This document shows, in pieces, positions 34,502 through 43,424 of a stretch of 64,000 nt of DNA. Within the stretch, counting starts at the first letter, position 1, and the number at the start of each line of letters is the position of its first letter. Origin of the DNA: Deltaproteobacteria bacterium (GTDB taxonomy: Bacteria > Desulfobacterota > Binatia > UBA9968); assembly GCA_016210115.1 (NCBI GenBank), contig JACQUW010000155.1, positions 44,542 through 108,541 on the forward strand, given 5' to 3'. The notes beneath the pieces were generated by a model. It worked only from the letters and a program-made list of their open reading frames with translations, did not search any database and had not been told where the DNA came from. The position numbers and the translations under genes were made by a program.

Positions 34502-35299
34502 TCACGATTGCCCATTCATCAAGAGTTCTCTTAGCTTTGCGCCGGGGTCCCGGGCTCGCATCAACGTCTCCCCTATAAGAAAGCGATGGACGCCGAGCGC
34601 CTCGAACCTTTGTATCTGCTCGACGGTTTCGATGCCGCTCTCACAGACCACCACGATTCCGGATGGCACTTTCGGTAATAGTCGCTCGGTCGTTCCCAAA
34701 TCAATCTCGAACGTCCGCAGGTCCCGATTGTTGATTCCAACCATACGGGCGCCGGCTTGAAGCGCCGATTCCAACTCTGTCTCCGTGTGGATCTCGATCA
34801 GTGCGTCCAACAAAACAGATTTGGCTTCCTCCAGGAGATCTTTTAGAAAAACAGGATCGAGAAGCGCGGCGATCAACAATACGGCATCAGCTCCAAAGCT
34901 CCTGCTCTCCAGTAACTGGTAGCGATCCAAAATAAAGTCCTTGCGCAGTAAGGGCAACGGCACTTCGCGCTTAATTTTTTCGAGATACTCCAAATGACCC
35001 TGAAAAAAACGGTTTTCGGTAAGGACAGAGAGAGCGCTCGCGCCATTAGCGGCATAGAGTTTGGCAATTTCTACCGCATTGAACTCGTCTCGGATCACCC
35101 CCTTGGATGGGGAAGCGCGCTTGATTTCTGCAATGATTCGCCGCCCCTTAGCGCTCAGGCTCTCCTCGAACCGTCGGGAGGGGAGGTGAAATAAAGGGCG
35201 TTCCCGCAGCGCTGAAGGAGGGATCTTGCGTCGCCTGGTCTCGATCTCTTCACGCACATGCGCCGCAATTTCATCCAGGATCATAGGTTGCTGTTCCAT
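34502..35299 (-). CDS. trpC: indole-3-glycerol-phosphate synthase
   Basis: A 265-residue TIM barrel that closes the indole ring. Motifs: the catalytic Lys in AEIKRASPSKGVI, ASALSVLTENRFFQGHLEYL, LLRKDFILDRYQL with the second catalytic Lys, GINNRDLRTFEIDLGTTERL, and the catalytic Glu in VVCESGI. It is monofunctional, not fused to TrpF. Either ATG 35299 or ATG 35284 could start it. It follows trpD by 27 bases of repeat-like sequence (CCATTTGCCATTCGCGATTC). Confidence 0.94.
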   Translation of the reverse strand: MEQQPMILDEIAAHVREEIETRRRKIPPSALRERPLFHLPSRRFEESLSAKGRRIIAEIKRASPSKGVIRDEFNAVEIAKLYAANGASALSVLTENRFFQGHLEYLEKIKREVPLPLLRKDFILDRYQLLESRSFGADAVLLIAALLDPVFLKDLLEEAKSVLLDALIEIHTETELESALQAGARMVGINNRDLRTFEIDLGTTERLLPKVPSGIVVVCESGIETVEQIQRFEALGVHRFLIGETLMRARDPGAKLRELLMNGQS

Positions 35300-35326
35300 T
35301 TGCCATTCGCGATTCGCTATATGCCA

Positions 35327-36343
35327 TCAGCCGGCATTCGTTATATCAATGAGCGACTTTAATTTTTGCTCCGCCTTTCCAGAATCGATCGACTCCTCAG
35401 CTATGCGAATCCCCTCAGTCAAAGAGCCGGCGGCTCCGCTGATGTAAAGGGCAGCACTGCTGTTGAGTAGTACCACGTCTCGCTTGGGCCCTTTCTTGCC
35501 TCGGAGAATCGACCGCAGAGCATCGGCACACTGTTCGGGACTTCCGCCCTGGATCTCCTCCAGCCGACAACGTTGAAGACCAACCTCTTCAGGAGTTAAG
35601 GAATAATTACGGATCTGGCCCTCTCGAAGTTCCGAAACTCTTGTCGGTCCACAGAGGGAAATCTCATCCAACCCTTCACAACCATGAACAATCATGGCCC
35701 TCGCTGTCCCCAGATTCCTTAAGACCTGCGCGATCGGGTCGGTGAGCGTCCCATCGTATATGCCGGTGAGCTGATGGGTTGCGAACGCCGGGTTGGTCAG
35801 CGGGCCCAGGAGATTAAAGATCGTGCGAATACCGATCTCCCGGCGGGGCTGAACCGCGTGTTTCATAGCTTCATGGAGAAGGGGCGCGAAGAGAAAACCT
35901 ATGCCGATCTTTTCTATGCACTCCTCAACCTGTTCTTTGGAAGCATCAATTTTCACTCCTAAAGCCGCCAACACGTCAGCGCTCCCCGACTGGCTGGAGA
36001 CAGAGCGGTTCCCGTGCTTCGCCACGGTAACCCCTGCTCCCGCCACTACAAACGCCGACGCTGTCGAGATGTTAATGGTTCCTTTTTGGTCCCCTCCCGT
36101 TCCAACAATGTCGAGCACAAGCTCGGCCTTGGCTCTGACGCGGCGTACCTTTTCTCGCATGACCCGGGCAGCTCCCGTGATCTCCTCTACGGTCTCCCCT
36201 TTCATGCGCAAAGCCGTGAGGAACGCTGCCACTTGGAGAGGTGTCGCCGCTCCGGTCATGATCTCGTTCATGACAGAGATCATCTCTTGCTCGGAAAGGT
36301 CTCCGCGATTAACCAATTTGGCAATAGCTTCCCGAATATTCAT
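35327..36343 (-). CDS. trpD: anthranilate phosphoribosyltransferase
   Basis: A 338-residue enzyme that joins PRPP to anthranilate. Motifs: DIVGTGGDQKGTINISTASA (PRPP-binding GTGGD), VAKHGNRSVSSQSGSADVL (KHGNR), the FAPLLHEAMKHAVQPRREIG segment and RTIFNLLGPLTNPA. It is monofunctional, without a TrpG domain. It is the first trp gene of this cluster; the preceding gene on the strand encodes a SPOR protein, not TrpE or TrpG. The 142-base gap upstream shows no trp leader peptide with tandem Trp codons or attenuator that I can find. Confidence 0.95.
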   Translation of the reverse strand: MNIREAIAKLVNRGDLSEQEMISVMNEIMTGAATPLQVAAFLTALRMKGETVEEITGAARVMREKVRRVRAKAELVLDIVGTGGDQKGTINISTASAFVVAGAGVTVAKHGNRSVSSQSGSADVLAALGVKIDASKEQVEECIEKIGIGFLFAPLLHEAMKHAVQPRREIGIRTIFNLLGPLTNPAFATHQLTGIYDGTLTDPIAQVLRNLGTARAMIVHGCEGLDEISLCGPTRVSELREGQIRNYSLTPEEVGLQRCRLEEIQGGSPEQCADALRSILRGKKGPKRDVVLLNSSAALYISGAAGSLTEGIRIAEESIDSGKAEQKLKSLIDITNAG

Positions 36344-36485
36344 GACTACGCTTTATCTCCCAACCAGAGAAGGCCCCACCAATGAACGCCAAACGATCAC
36401 CACCCGAACCCGTCAAATCCTCGGCGTGAAGATTCCAAATTTTCCAGACGTGCAAGGCCACGGATTTAATTTAGCGGTACGGCGT

Positions 36486-37151
36486 CTAGCGCGTCAAAAT
36501 AATGGCATTGGTAAGATTTTCTTTCCTGTGTAACGTCTCTTGCAGCTGCTTCGCCTCCTCGCGGGTGGCGAACTGACCAACGCGGACACGGTACCAAGTT
36601 TTCCCTTTAAAGTTCGTGGATACCACATACGCGGCATATCCCTTTTCGGTGAGTTTCTTCGCCAGGTTGTTTGCATCCGTCTCATTGGGATAGGCGTTGA
36701 CCTGCACCTTCCATTGAGCCTCGGCGGCTGGAGCTTCCGCTGAAACCGGTTTTTCTTGGCGAGCCGCCGGTTTATTCTCCGCTTCTCCCTTTGATAAAGG
36801 CTGCGGCGCCTTGACCACGGGGTTGCTCTCTTTTTGAGCCGGGTTGGCGGCGACGCGCGGCTCAACAGGCGGCTGCGGTCGCGACGAACCTTTAGTCAGG
36901 GCGTCGTAAAACGTGATCTCTTCTTTTTTGGAAGCCAGGCCCTTGGAGGCGCCCTCCTGCGGCTCCACCGGGATTTTGACCAGGGGTTCGTCTTTCTTAA
37001 TGAGCTTCCCTTCCTCTATCTTTTGGCCGATGAAAATACCGAGACAAAAAACGACCGCCGAAGCGGCTGTAAATCCCGCCGCCAGGAGAAAGAGCTGGGC
37101 TCGAGTGAAATAAAAAGCGCCCCGGATTTTTCCCTTTCGATTCTCAGTCAT
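36486..37151 (-). CDS. SPOR-domain membrane protein
   Basis: A 221-residue inner-membrane protein: a short basic cytoplasmic N-terminus, one span (LFLLAAGFTAASAVVFCLGI), a Pro/Ala/Lys-rich periplasmic linker (residues 45-145) and a C-terminal SPOR domain (KVQVNAYPNETDANNLAKKL, YRVRVGQFATREEAKQL). SPOR domains bind glycan strands stripped of stem peptides at the division septum, as in FtsN and DedD. It lies between argS and trpD, an order also found in some deltaproteobacteria. The specific orthologue is unclear. Confidence 0.88.
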   Translation of the reverse strand: MTENRKGKIRGAFYFTRAQLFLLAAGFTAASAVVFCLGIFIGQKIEEGKLIKKDEPLVKIPVEPQEGASKGLASKKEEITFYDALTKGSSRPQPPVEPRVAANPAQKESNPVVKAPQPLSKGEAENKPAARQEKPVSAEAPAAEAQWKVQVNAYPNETDANNLAKKLTEKGYAAYVVSTNFKGKTWYRVRVGQFATREEAKQLQETLHRKENLTNAIILTR

Positions 37152-37223
37152 AACTACTGTGGCCTGCAGTGATCTGGTTCCCGAACCGACATACGACTGC
37201 TTTATTTACCTCAATCCAGCGCT

Positions 37224-38921
37224 TCAAACCTGTTTGAGTCCCGGATCTGAGCGAGAAGCCATCCTCACGGGTGCCTCGATCCCCAACAGATGAAGGCCGT
37301 CACGAATGACTTTCTGCACATGGCTCACGAGCGTGAGACGGGCCCGCGATAGAGATCTGTCGTCTGAAATGACTCGAAAGCGATTATAATAGCGGTGAAA
37401 CTCTCCAGCCAGATCGAGCAGGTAAAACACCATGCGATGGGGTTCGAGCTCCCTGACACATTCTTCGATCACGTCATGAAATTGGATCACCCGCTTCAGC
37501 AGCTCCACCTCCTCGGGCAGAGCCAGGCGGTCGATTTCAGGGTTGCCGTTATTGAAATCATCGGCCGGCAACCCTGCCTGCCGGGCTTGCTCAAAAATGC
37601 TGGCGATACGCGCATGAGCGTACTGCACGTAGAACACCGGATTCTCGCTCGATTCTTTTTTTGCCAGTTCCAAATCAAAATCAAGATGACTGTCGGGGCG
37701 GCGCATAAGAAAGAAGAAACGCGCCGCATCTCTTCCGACCTCTTCCAACACTTCTTTTAGCGTGACGAATTCACCCAGCCTTTTACCCATCCGCACGGGC
37801 TCGCCGCCGCGCGTCAGATGCACCATCTGGACTAGGACGACCTGGAGAAGTTCGGGATCGTGCCCCAGCGCCTTGATAGCAGCCTTAAGGCGCTGCACGT
37901 AGCCGTGGTGATCCGCGCCCCAGACATTAATAAGTCTACTGAACCCTCGCCTGAGCTTGTTTCGATGGTAGGCAATGTCGCTGGCGAAATAGGTGAGCTC
38001 GCCATCGCTCTTGATGACGGTTCGGTCCTTGTCATCCCCGTATTGAGTAGCCTTAAACCAGTGAGCGCCATCCTGCTGGTAAATCAATTCCCGCGAACGC
38101 AGCAGCGCAATCGTTTCCTCCACTTCGCCGCGTTCTCTAAGAACCCTTTCGCTCACGTAAGAATCGAAAATGACGCCGAATCTGTCCAGGTCATCTCGAA
38201 TCTGCGCGAGCAGCGCCTCGCCTCCATATCGGCTAAGAAAACTAACCGCTTCGCCCTTCTCCTCCTTGAGAAATCGATCACCCCAGCGCTGCTGAACTTC
38301 CAGGGCCAGCTCCTTGACGTATTCTCCCGGATAAGCATCTTCGGGAAACGGATCACGGCTGCCGTAGAGCTCTCGATAGCGTTGGTAAACGGATATCCCC
38401 AGCTTTTCCATCTGCTGCCCGGCATCGTTCACATAGTATTCTCGTTCTATATCATACCCGACCGCCGCAAGAAGCCGTGCCAGAGCATCGCCGATCACAG
38501 CCACACGGCCATGACCCACGTGGAGCGGCCCGGTCGGGTTGACGCTGGCGAACTCCAATTGGATCTTTTTTCCTTGACCCAGATCTAACGCTGGTTCCCT
38601 GGCCTCCTGTTTCTCTCTGAGAAGCTGACAACAAAACTTCGCGGAAAAGGTGAAGTTTAAGAAACCTGGACCCGCCACATCCACTTTCTCGAGGATTCCT
38701 CCAGGATCTTCGAGATTCCGAAGGATCTCCTCTGCCACCGCCCGCGGTGATTTCTTTTGTTTCTTGGCCCACACTAGAGCCACATTGGACGCCAAGTCGC
38801 CGAACTCTTTCTGTTTCGGTGCCTCAAGAACCAAAGGGGGGAGATCTGCTTCACGCAGTCCTCCCCCCTTTGCCGTTTTCGCTATGGCTCGGCTCAGTAA
38901 ATCCCTAAGGTGACTCTTCAT
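37224..38921 (-). CDS. argS: arginyl-tRNA synthetase
   Basis: A 565-residue class I aminoacyl-tRNA synthetase. The HIGH motif is HVGH in SVNPTGPLHVGHGRVAVIGD, and MGKRLGEFVTL replaces KMSKS as in most ArgRS. The N-terminal tRNA-binding domain (LASNVALVWAKKQKKSP) and the C-terminal DALR anticodon-binding domain (ENPVFYVQYAHARIASIFEQ, FHRYYNRFRVI, then VRMASRSDPG) are complete. Length is normal. It is first in the direction of transcription to argS-SPOR-trp-folC-lptD, preceded by a 281-base gap. Confidence 0.95.
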   Translation of the reverse strand: MKSHLRDLLSRAIAKTAKGGGLREADLPPLVLEAPKQKEFGDLASNVALVWAKKQKKSPRAVAEEILRNLEDPGGILEKVDVAGPGFLNFTFSAKFCCQLLREKQEAREPALDLGQGKKIQLEFASVNPTGPLHVGHGRVAVIGDALARLLAAVGYDIEREYYVNDAGQQMEKLGISVYQRYRELYGSRDPFPEDAYPGEYVKELALEVQQRWGDRFLKEEKGEAVSFLSRYGGEALLAQIRDDLDRFGVIFDSYVSERVLRERGEVEETIALLRSRELIYQQDGAHWFKATQYGDDKDRTVIKSDGELTYFASDIAYHRNKLRRGFSRLINVWGADHHGYVQRLKAAIKALGHDPELLQVVLVQMVHLTRGGEPVRMGKRLGEFVTLKEVLEEVGRDAARFFFLMRRPDSHLDFDLELAKKESSENPVFYVQYAHARIASIFEQARQAGLPADDFNNGNPEIDRLALPEEVELLKRVIQFHDVIEECVRELEPHRMVFYLLDLAGEFHRYYNRFRVISDDRSLSRARLTLVSHVQKVIRDGLHLLGIEAPVRMASRSDPGLKQV

Positions 38922-39008
38922 CTCTTCTTTTGACCATCGCCTACTGCTCCGGAATCGGGGTGATAAGCCTCCGGGCTAAACTCTTGGAGGCAGAAGCAGG
39001 TCTTCAAG

Positions 39009-39042
39009 TTGACTGTTAACGCCTTTTGGGGCGTAAAGTCAA
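39009..39042. other. inverted repeat upstream of argS
   Basis: TTGACT (39009-39014) pairs with AGTCAA (39037-39042), and ACGCC (39019-39023) with GGCGT (39030-39034), giving an interrupted hairpin in the 281-base gap between kptA and argS. It could end the kptA transcript or act in the argS leader. It lacks a clear T run on either strand, so its role is open. The rest of the gap holds nothing recognisable. Confidence 0.4.
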
Positions 39043-39202
39043 GTAGACAGATATCCACAATCTTAATTAAGGCTTTGATTTTCCAGGTAAATTTAGTTTA
39101 AGCACCAACGCTCCCAAAGCGATTTCCTTTTGGTCTTCGGCCCCGGATGGGCTTCTTTCTCCCGAGCGCTCCCGCGTTACCGGCTCAGCCGGTCAATACA
39201 CG

Positions 39203-39763
39203 CTAGGGATTTACAGGCGCGGCTGTCTTTGCCGCAACTCGAATAAACCGGCGAGGGATTTCTTTGCTAAGAAAGACCGGTCCGGAAGCGTAGAAAACAA
39301 TCCCGTTTTGATGGGCCGACAAGGCATCGATCAACAAGATCGCGGGAACAGGATCCCGTCTTTTCCCCACTGCCAGCGCTTCCTCGATCGACTGGCTCAG
39401 ATGAACATATTCCCGTCCTCGAGGCTTTAGACCTTCGCGAAGAATCGTCTCAGCCAGATCCCGTGCCGTACCATGATAGAGATAGATCGGGGGCGTTGTC
39501 CTCTCGAGACCGAGATCCACGGGGAATGAGTGACCGTAAGTGGCTCGGACCTTGGTACCCCGCAATTCAAAGCGCTTCTTCTCAGAGCCATCAATCACCT
39601 GAACAATGTCCTGTTCGTTTAGTTCCGGGAAGCGACGCCGCAGGATTTGCACAAGATCGTCCCAGGGCACATAACCTTGCCGGTCAAAGGATAGCGAATA
39701 GTCCGCCGGGCGGTGCCGCAACAGAAACGTCATGAAACGAGACAAGCGCTCGGATGTAACCAA
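39203..39763 (-). CDS. kptA: RNA 2'-phosphotransferase (Tpt1/KptA family)
   Basis: A 186-residue enzyme that removes an internal RNA 2'-phosphate by transfer to NAD+, forming ADP-ribose cyclic phosphate. The N-terminal RNA-binding lobe reads RLSRFMTFLLRHRPADYSLS. The NAD+-binding lobe has YLYHGTARD, EGLKPRGREYVHLSQSIEEA, and GKRRDPVPAILLIDALSAH, containing the conserved Arg-His-Arg-Arg set. The start codon appears to be TTG 39763 (AGGA upstream), matching the family N-terminus. In fungi it finishes tRNA splicing; the bacterial substrate is unknown. It lies 9 bases after the dehydrogenase gene and is probably co-transcribed with it. Confidence 0.92.
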   Translation of the reverse strand: MVTSERLSRFMTFLLRHRPADYSLSFDRQGYVPWDDLVQILRRRFPELNEQDIVQVIDGSEKKRFELRGTKVRATYGHSFPVDLGLERTTPPIYLYHGTARDLAETILREGLKPRGREYVHLSQSIEEALAVGKRRDPVPAILLIDALSAHQNGIVFYASGPVFLSKEIPRRFIRVAAKTAAPVNP

Positions 39764-39772
39764 CGTGATTTC

Positions 39773-40654
39773 CTACGCCTGTCTTTTTCCGGAAATCAAC
39801 GCGTAGACGTGATATGCAATGCCGGTGGCTTCGTAGCCATCCAGGCCTGTAGCCTGAGCTATGGTAAAAAGCTGGTAGGCCAGAGAACTGAATGGAACAG
39901 GCGCTTCAAGCTCTTTGGCCATTTCTAACCCGAACCCGACATCCTTCGGCATCCATGACTTTCGTGGCTTAAATTTTCGGCTCACTACCGCCTGACAAAT
40001 CCGCTCCACGCTTTCGGAATGCTGCTGTGAATTTCTTAGAACGACCGCGAAGGTTTCCTCTGAGACGCCCCCCTTCTTGAGCCAGTTGCAGATCTCCACG
40101 ATGCCCATGTGCTGGATAGCCGCCAGCATCGCCATCCCGTTCTTAAGCAGCTTGGCATTGCCTAAACCGCCGACGTATACGATCTTCCTGCCCATCGCCT
40201 GAAAAACCGGCATCTGCTCTTGGAAAAGATCCTGTGAACCGGACAGCCAGAGGGACAGGGTTCCCGCCGCCGCAGCCTCTTCAACGCCGCCAGCAGACCC
40301 ATCGAGCATGCTCCAGCCCCTTTCTCGCAATCCCTCTTCCACGAGCAAAATCGTTTTCTTATCGATGCTGCTGAAATCAATCCAGAGTTTCGCCCCGCTT
40401 TTAGCCTCGTGCAGGCCGCGGGATCCCAAACCAACATCTCGGACCGCATCATTGTAAGGCAGCATGGATAGAACGATCTCCGATGCCTCGGCAACCGCCT
40501 TTGGAGATTCCTCAAATTGGGCGCCCCGCTCTTCAAGCGCCCGTGCTGCCTCACGTCTGAGATCATGAACAACCAAGCTATACCCCGCCTTGATCAGATT
40601 GGCAGCCATGCCGCTGCCCATTCCACCGGTACCGATGAAGCCCAGCCTTTTCAT
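39773..40654 (-). CDS. 3-hydroxyisobutyrate dehydrogenase-family oxidoreductase
   Basis: A 293-residue NAD(P)-dependent beta-hydroxyacid dehydrogenase. The Rossmann motif is LGFIGTGGMGSGMAANLIKA; the substrate loop is SAGGVEEAAAAGTLSL where relatives have DAPVSGG; and the catalytic Lys168/Asn172 pair lies in GNAKLLKN. The altered SAGGVEEA loop suggests a substrate other than hydroxyisobutyrate, tartronate semialdehyde or glyoxylate. The ATG 40654 has a near-perfect GGAGGTGAT site; an in-frame start six codons earlier does not. It is divergent from the iron-type binding protein and upstream of kptA. Confidence 0.88.
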   Translation of the reverse strand: MKRLGFIGTGGMGSGMAANLIKAGYSLVVHDLRREAARALEERGAQFEESPKAVAEASEIVLSMLPYNDAVRDVGLGSRGLHEAKSGAKLWIDFSSIDKKTILLVEEGLRERGWSMLDGSAGGVEEAAAAGTLSLWLSGSQDLFQEQMPVFQAMGRKIVYVGGLGNAKLLKNGMAMLAAIQHMGIVEICNWLKKGGVSEETFAVVLRNSQQHSESVERICQAVVSRKFKPRKSWMPKDVGFGLEMAKELEAPVPFSSLAYQLFTIAQATGLDGYEATGIAYHVYALISGKRQA

Positions 40655-40727
40655 GATCACCTCCCAGTGCAATTCCAGATGATCTCCTTATAGCCTAGTT
40701 TGCCCAAAAATTGTAGGAGGCTGAGGA

Positions 40728-40756
40728 TTGCAACACCTGCGGAAAAACCGTATATA
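40728..40756 (+). promoter_or_regulatory. sigma70 promoter of the 40779 binding-protein gene
   Basis: TTGCAA (40728-40733) and TATATA (40751-40756) are separated by exactly 17 bases. Predicted start near 40763 leaves a very short leader with GGGGGG just before the ATG at 40779. Confidence 0.6.
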
Positions 40757-40778
40757 GCGACTCAAGAAGGGGGGTACG

Positions 40779-41792
40779 ATGATGGTGAAGCGATGGGCTA
40801 TTTTTTTAACCTTGATGGGCTGTGTGGATCTATTTTCGTTTAACGCTCTTGCACAGGAATTGAAGTCGCTCGAAGCCGGTGCGAAAAAAGAAGGAAAGTT
40901 AAATCTCTACGGCTCCATGCGGGAGGATGAAGCGAAACCCGTCTTGGACAACTTCGAACGCAGGTATCCCGGAATCAAGATCGACTATTTCCGCTCAAGC
41001 GATGAAAAACTTGCGAGCAGAATTCTCGCGGAAGCCAAGGCCAAGACTTATAATTTCGACGCGCTTATCTCGTCAGGCTCCTGGGACATCAAGAATGTTG
41101 GTATGGTGCTCAAGTGGTCATCTCCTTCCGCTTCGGGAATCAATCCGGATCTCCTGGATCCCGACGGGATGGCCACGCCGGTTTACATCAACACGAATGT
41201 CATCCAGTACAACACAAGGCTCGTTGGCAAAGCCGACGTTCCGAAGAGCTACGAAGACCTGGCGCAGCCGAAATGGAAGGGAAAACTCTGCCTGGAAGAC
41301 TCTGATTTTGAATGGTTCGTGGGAGTGCAGGCTTTCATGGGCAAGGAGAAAGCCCTTGACCTCTTCAAGAGGATCGCTGCGAATCAGCCGGCCATTCGAA
41401 ACGGCCACGGCCTGCTGTCCGATCTCGTATCCGCAGGCGAATGTCCGATAGCCATCAATAATTACGGCAACCAGGTTGCCAGAGCGCAGAAAAAGGGGGC
41501 CCCTACGGATTTCGTGGCCCTCAATCCAGTAGTAACCCTGGTTGTCCCGGCGGTGATTTCGAAAAATGCACCGCATTTAAATGCTGGCAAACTGTATGTA
41601 AACTGGATCAGCTCCAAAGAGGGTCAGGAGTTTATCGTTAAAAACGGAGGCCGTATTCCGGTCAGAGTCGACGTAGATCCGGACCCTCCCAAACTCACCA
41701 AAGGCCTTAAGTTACAGGTTTCGAAACGCTTGCATGGCAAGGAACTCAAGGACGTGCAGGCGCTTTATCGTCAGATATGGCACGGTCGCTAG
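40779..41792 (+). CDS. Fe(3+)-type ABC transporter substrate-binding protein (orphan)
   Basis: A 337-residue periplasmic binding protein of the AfuA/FbpA extracellular type 1 class. The signal peptide MMVKRWAIFLTLMGCVDLFS is cleaved near ALA-Q. Features are EGKLNLYGSMREDEAKPVLD, FERRYPGIKIDYFRSSDEKL, SYEDLAQPKWKGKLCLEDSD and a WISSKEGQEFIVKNGGRIPV C-terminus. No permease or ATPase gene is next to it, so it must share a distant transporter or act in sensing. Members of this class bind iron, but also phosphonates and other anions. It converges with rplQ; the 137 bases between them show no gene and no obvious terminator. Confidence 0.88.
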   Translation: MMVKRWAIFLTLMGCVDLFSFNALAQELKSLEAGAKKEGKLNLYGSMREDEAKPVLDNFERRYPGIKIDYFRSSDEKLASRILAEAKAKTYNFDALISSGSWDIKNVGMVLKWSSPSASGINPDLLDPDGMATPVYINTNVIQYNTRLVGKADVPKSYEDLAQPKWKGKLCLEDSDFEWFVGVQAFMGKEKALDLFKRIAANQPAIRNGHGLLSDLVSAGECPIAINNYGNQVARAQKKGAPTDFVALNPVVTLVVPAVISKNAPHLNAGKLYVNWISSKEGQEFIVKNGGRIPVRVDVDPDPPKLTKGLKLQVSKRLHGKELKDVQALYRQIWHGR

Positions 41793-41929
41793 CCAGATCG
41801 CATACAGCGGTCACGGGGTTTGTATATCGTCAAGCGGTTATTTAGGAAGAGAGACTGTAAGAACAGCCCGAGCCCGCCGGAAAACGCCTCAAAGTTCTTG
41901 CGGCGTGAAACGCGCTCAAAAAGACGAGT

Positions 41930-42382
41930 TCAGGATTGTTTTGCGGCGCCTTGCTTGGACTCCTTTTTTGCCGATCGCCAGGGTCTCTTTTTAACTTTCT
42001 GACCGGCGTCCGTCCTGCCCCCGTCCACTCCGGGAAGAAGTTCGACCATAGACAGCGGCGCATGATCACCACGACGCCACCCGACCTTCACGATCCGGGT
42101 ATAACCGCCCGGGCGGTCTTTGAACCGAGGCGCTACGGTATCGAAAAGCTTACGCACCACGGCTTCATCACGGATGATTCCCAAAGCCTGTCTTCTCGCA
42201 TGAAGGGTTCCCTGCTTGCCTAGGCCGATCACGTGGTCCGTCCATCGCCTGACTTCTTTGGCTTTTGGATCGGTGGTTTGGATGCGCTCCTCCCGCAACA
42301 ACGAGGTTACGAGGTTGCTCATCAGTGCCCGCCGGTGACTCGACGTACGATTTAGCTTAACTCCACGCTTGAGATGGCGCAT
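41930..42382 (-). CDS. rplQ: 50S ribosomal protein L17
   Basis: A 150-residue large-subunit protein near the exit tunnel. The core MRHLKRGVKLNRTSSHRRAL and MSNLVTSLLREERIQTTDPK is standard. A basic tail of about 30 residues (VDGGRTDAGQKVKKRPWRSA onward) extends past the usual end. It is the last gene of the ribosomal cluster, two bases after rpoA. Confidence 0.96.
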   Translation of the reverse strand: MRHLKRGVKLNRTSSHRRALMSNLVTSLLREERIQTTDPKAKEVRRWTDHVIGLGKQGTLHARRQALGIIRDEAVVRKLFDTVAPRFKDRPGGYTRIVKVGWRRGDHAPLSMVELLPGVDGGRTDAGQKVKKRPWRSAKKESKQGAAKQS

Positions 42383-42384
42383 GA

Positions 42385-43404
42385 CTAAGCGGTCTCCTTT
42401 TCTTTGGTGCGCCGCCGGCTTTCAATTTCCTCCCGGGAAGGAAAATGATCGAGCTTCATTCCAAGCTCCAGTCCCATCTCACGCAGGATCTCTTTGATCT
42501 CGTTGAGGGACTTGTGGCCAAAATTTTTCGTCTTGAGCATCTCCTGCTCTGTCTTTTGAACCAACTCTCCGATGTACTTGATGTCCGCGTTCTGCAAACA
42601 GTTTTGAGACCGCACCGAGAATTCGAGTTCGTCCACGCTGCGGAAGAGATTGTCGTTCAGGGGAGTGGATGGAGACTCCTCGCCGGACTCCTGCTTCGGT
42701 GTGTCTTCGAAATTGATAAAAATCTGGAGCTGCTCCTGAAGGATCTTAGCCGCATACGCCAGAGCGTCATCCGGCTTGACACCACCGTCGGTCCATAGTT
42801 CCATAACCAAGCGATCGTAATCCGTTCTCTGCCCGACCCGCGCGTTCGTCACCTGAAAGTTGACTTTGCGAATCGGAGAGAAAATCGCGTCCACAAAGAT
42901 CGTATCCACCGGCGCATTCTCTTCCTTGTTTCGCTCCGCCGGGACATAGCCCCGCCCGAGCTTCGCGACCAATTCCATCTCCAGTTTCGCATCCTGGGAC
43001 AAAGTAGCAATGTGCTGCTCGGGACTGAGAATCTCCACATTCGGACCCGGGATGATGTCCTTTGCCTTAACCGTCCCGGGACCTTTAGCTTCGATTCTCA
43101 AAATCTGAGGCTCCGAGTCATGCAGTCGAAGACGAACCTCTTTGAGATTAAGTACAATATCCGTCACGTCTTCTGTAACTCCGGGTAGAGTCGAAAATTC
43201 GTGCAAAATTCCCTTCATCCGCACCGACACGATGGCGGAGCCCACGAGTGAGGAGAGAAGTATCCGCCGGAGCGAATGACCGATGGTTTGCCCGAAGCCC
43301 CGCTCAAAAGGCTCCGCGTAAAATTTACCGTAGCTAGAGGTCAAGCTCTTTTCGTCGACCTCAAGCTTCTGGGGTGTCATCAAATCGGCCCAATGCTTTT
43401 GCAT
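42385..43404 (-). CDS. rpoA: RNA polymerase alpha subunit
   Basis: A 339-residue protein that nucleates RNA polymerase assembly and contacts UP elements. The N-terminal dimerisation domain includes [20 protein letters not shown] and the C-terminal domain includes [19 protein letters not shown] and [23 protein letters not shown] 43404 has GGGAG five bases upstream and is preferred over ATG 43416. Placed between rpsD and rplQ as in the alpha operon. Confidence 0.97.
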   Translation of the reverse strand: MQKHWADLMTPQKLEVDEKSLTSSYGKFYAEPFERGFGQTIGHSLRRILLSSLVGSAIVSVRMKGILHEFSTLPGVTEDVTDIVLNLKEVRLRLHDSEPQILRIEAKGPGTVKAKDIIPGPNVEILSPEQHIATLSQDAKLEMELVAKLGRGYVPAERNKEENAPVDTIFVDAIFSPIRKVNFQVTNARVGQRTDYDRLVMELWTDGGVKPDDALAYAAKILQEQLQIFINFEDTPKQESGEESPSTPLNDNLFRSVDELEFSVRSQNCLQNADIKYIGELVQKTEQEMLKTKNFGHKSLNEIKEILREMGLELGMKLDHFPSREEIESRRRTKEKETA

Positions 43405-43424
43405 GGAATCTCCCATATTGAGTA

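Noticed and set aside
36344..36485. Possible trp attenuator or T-box before trpD
   Set aside because: A GGGTTCGGGTGG word was noticed, but there is no conserved T-box core, no Trp-rich leader peptide and no terminator hairpin.
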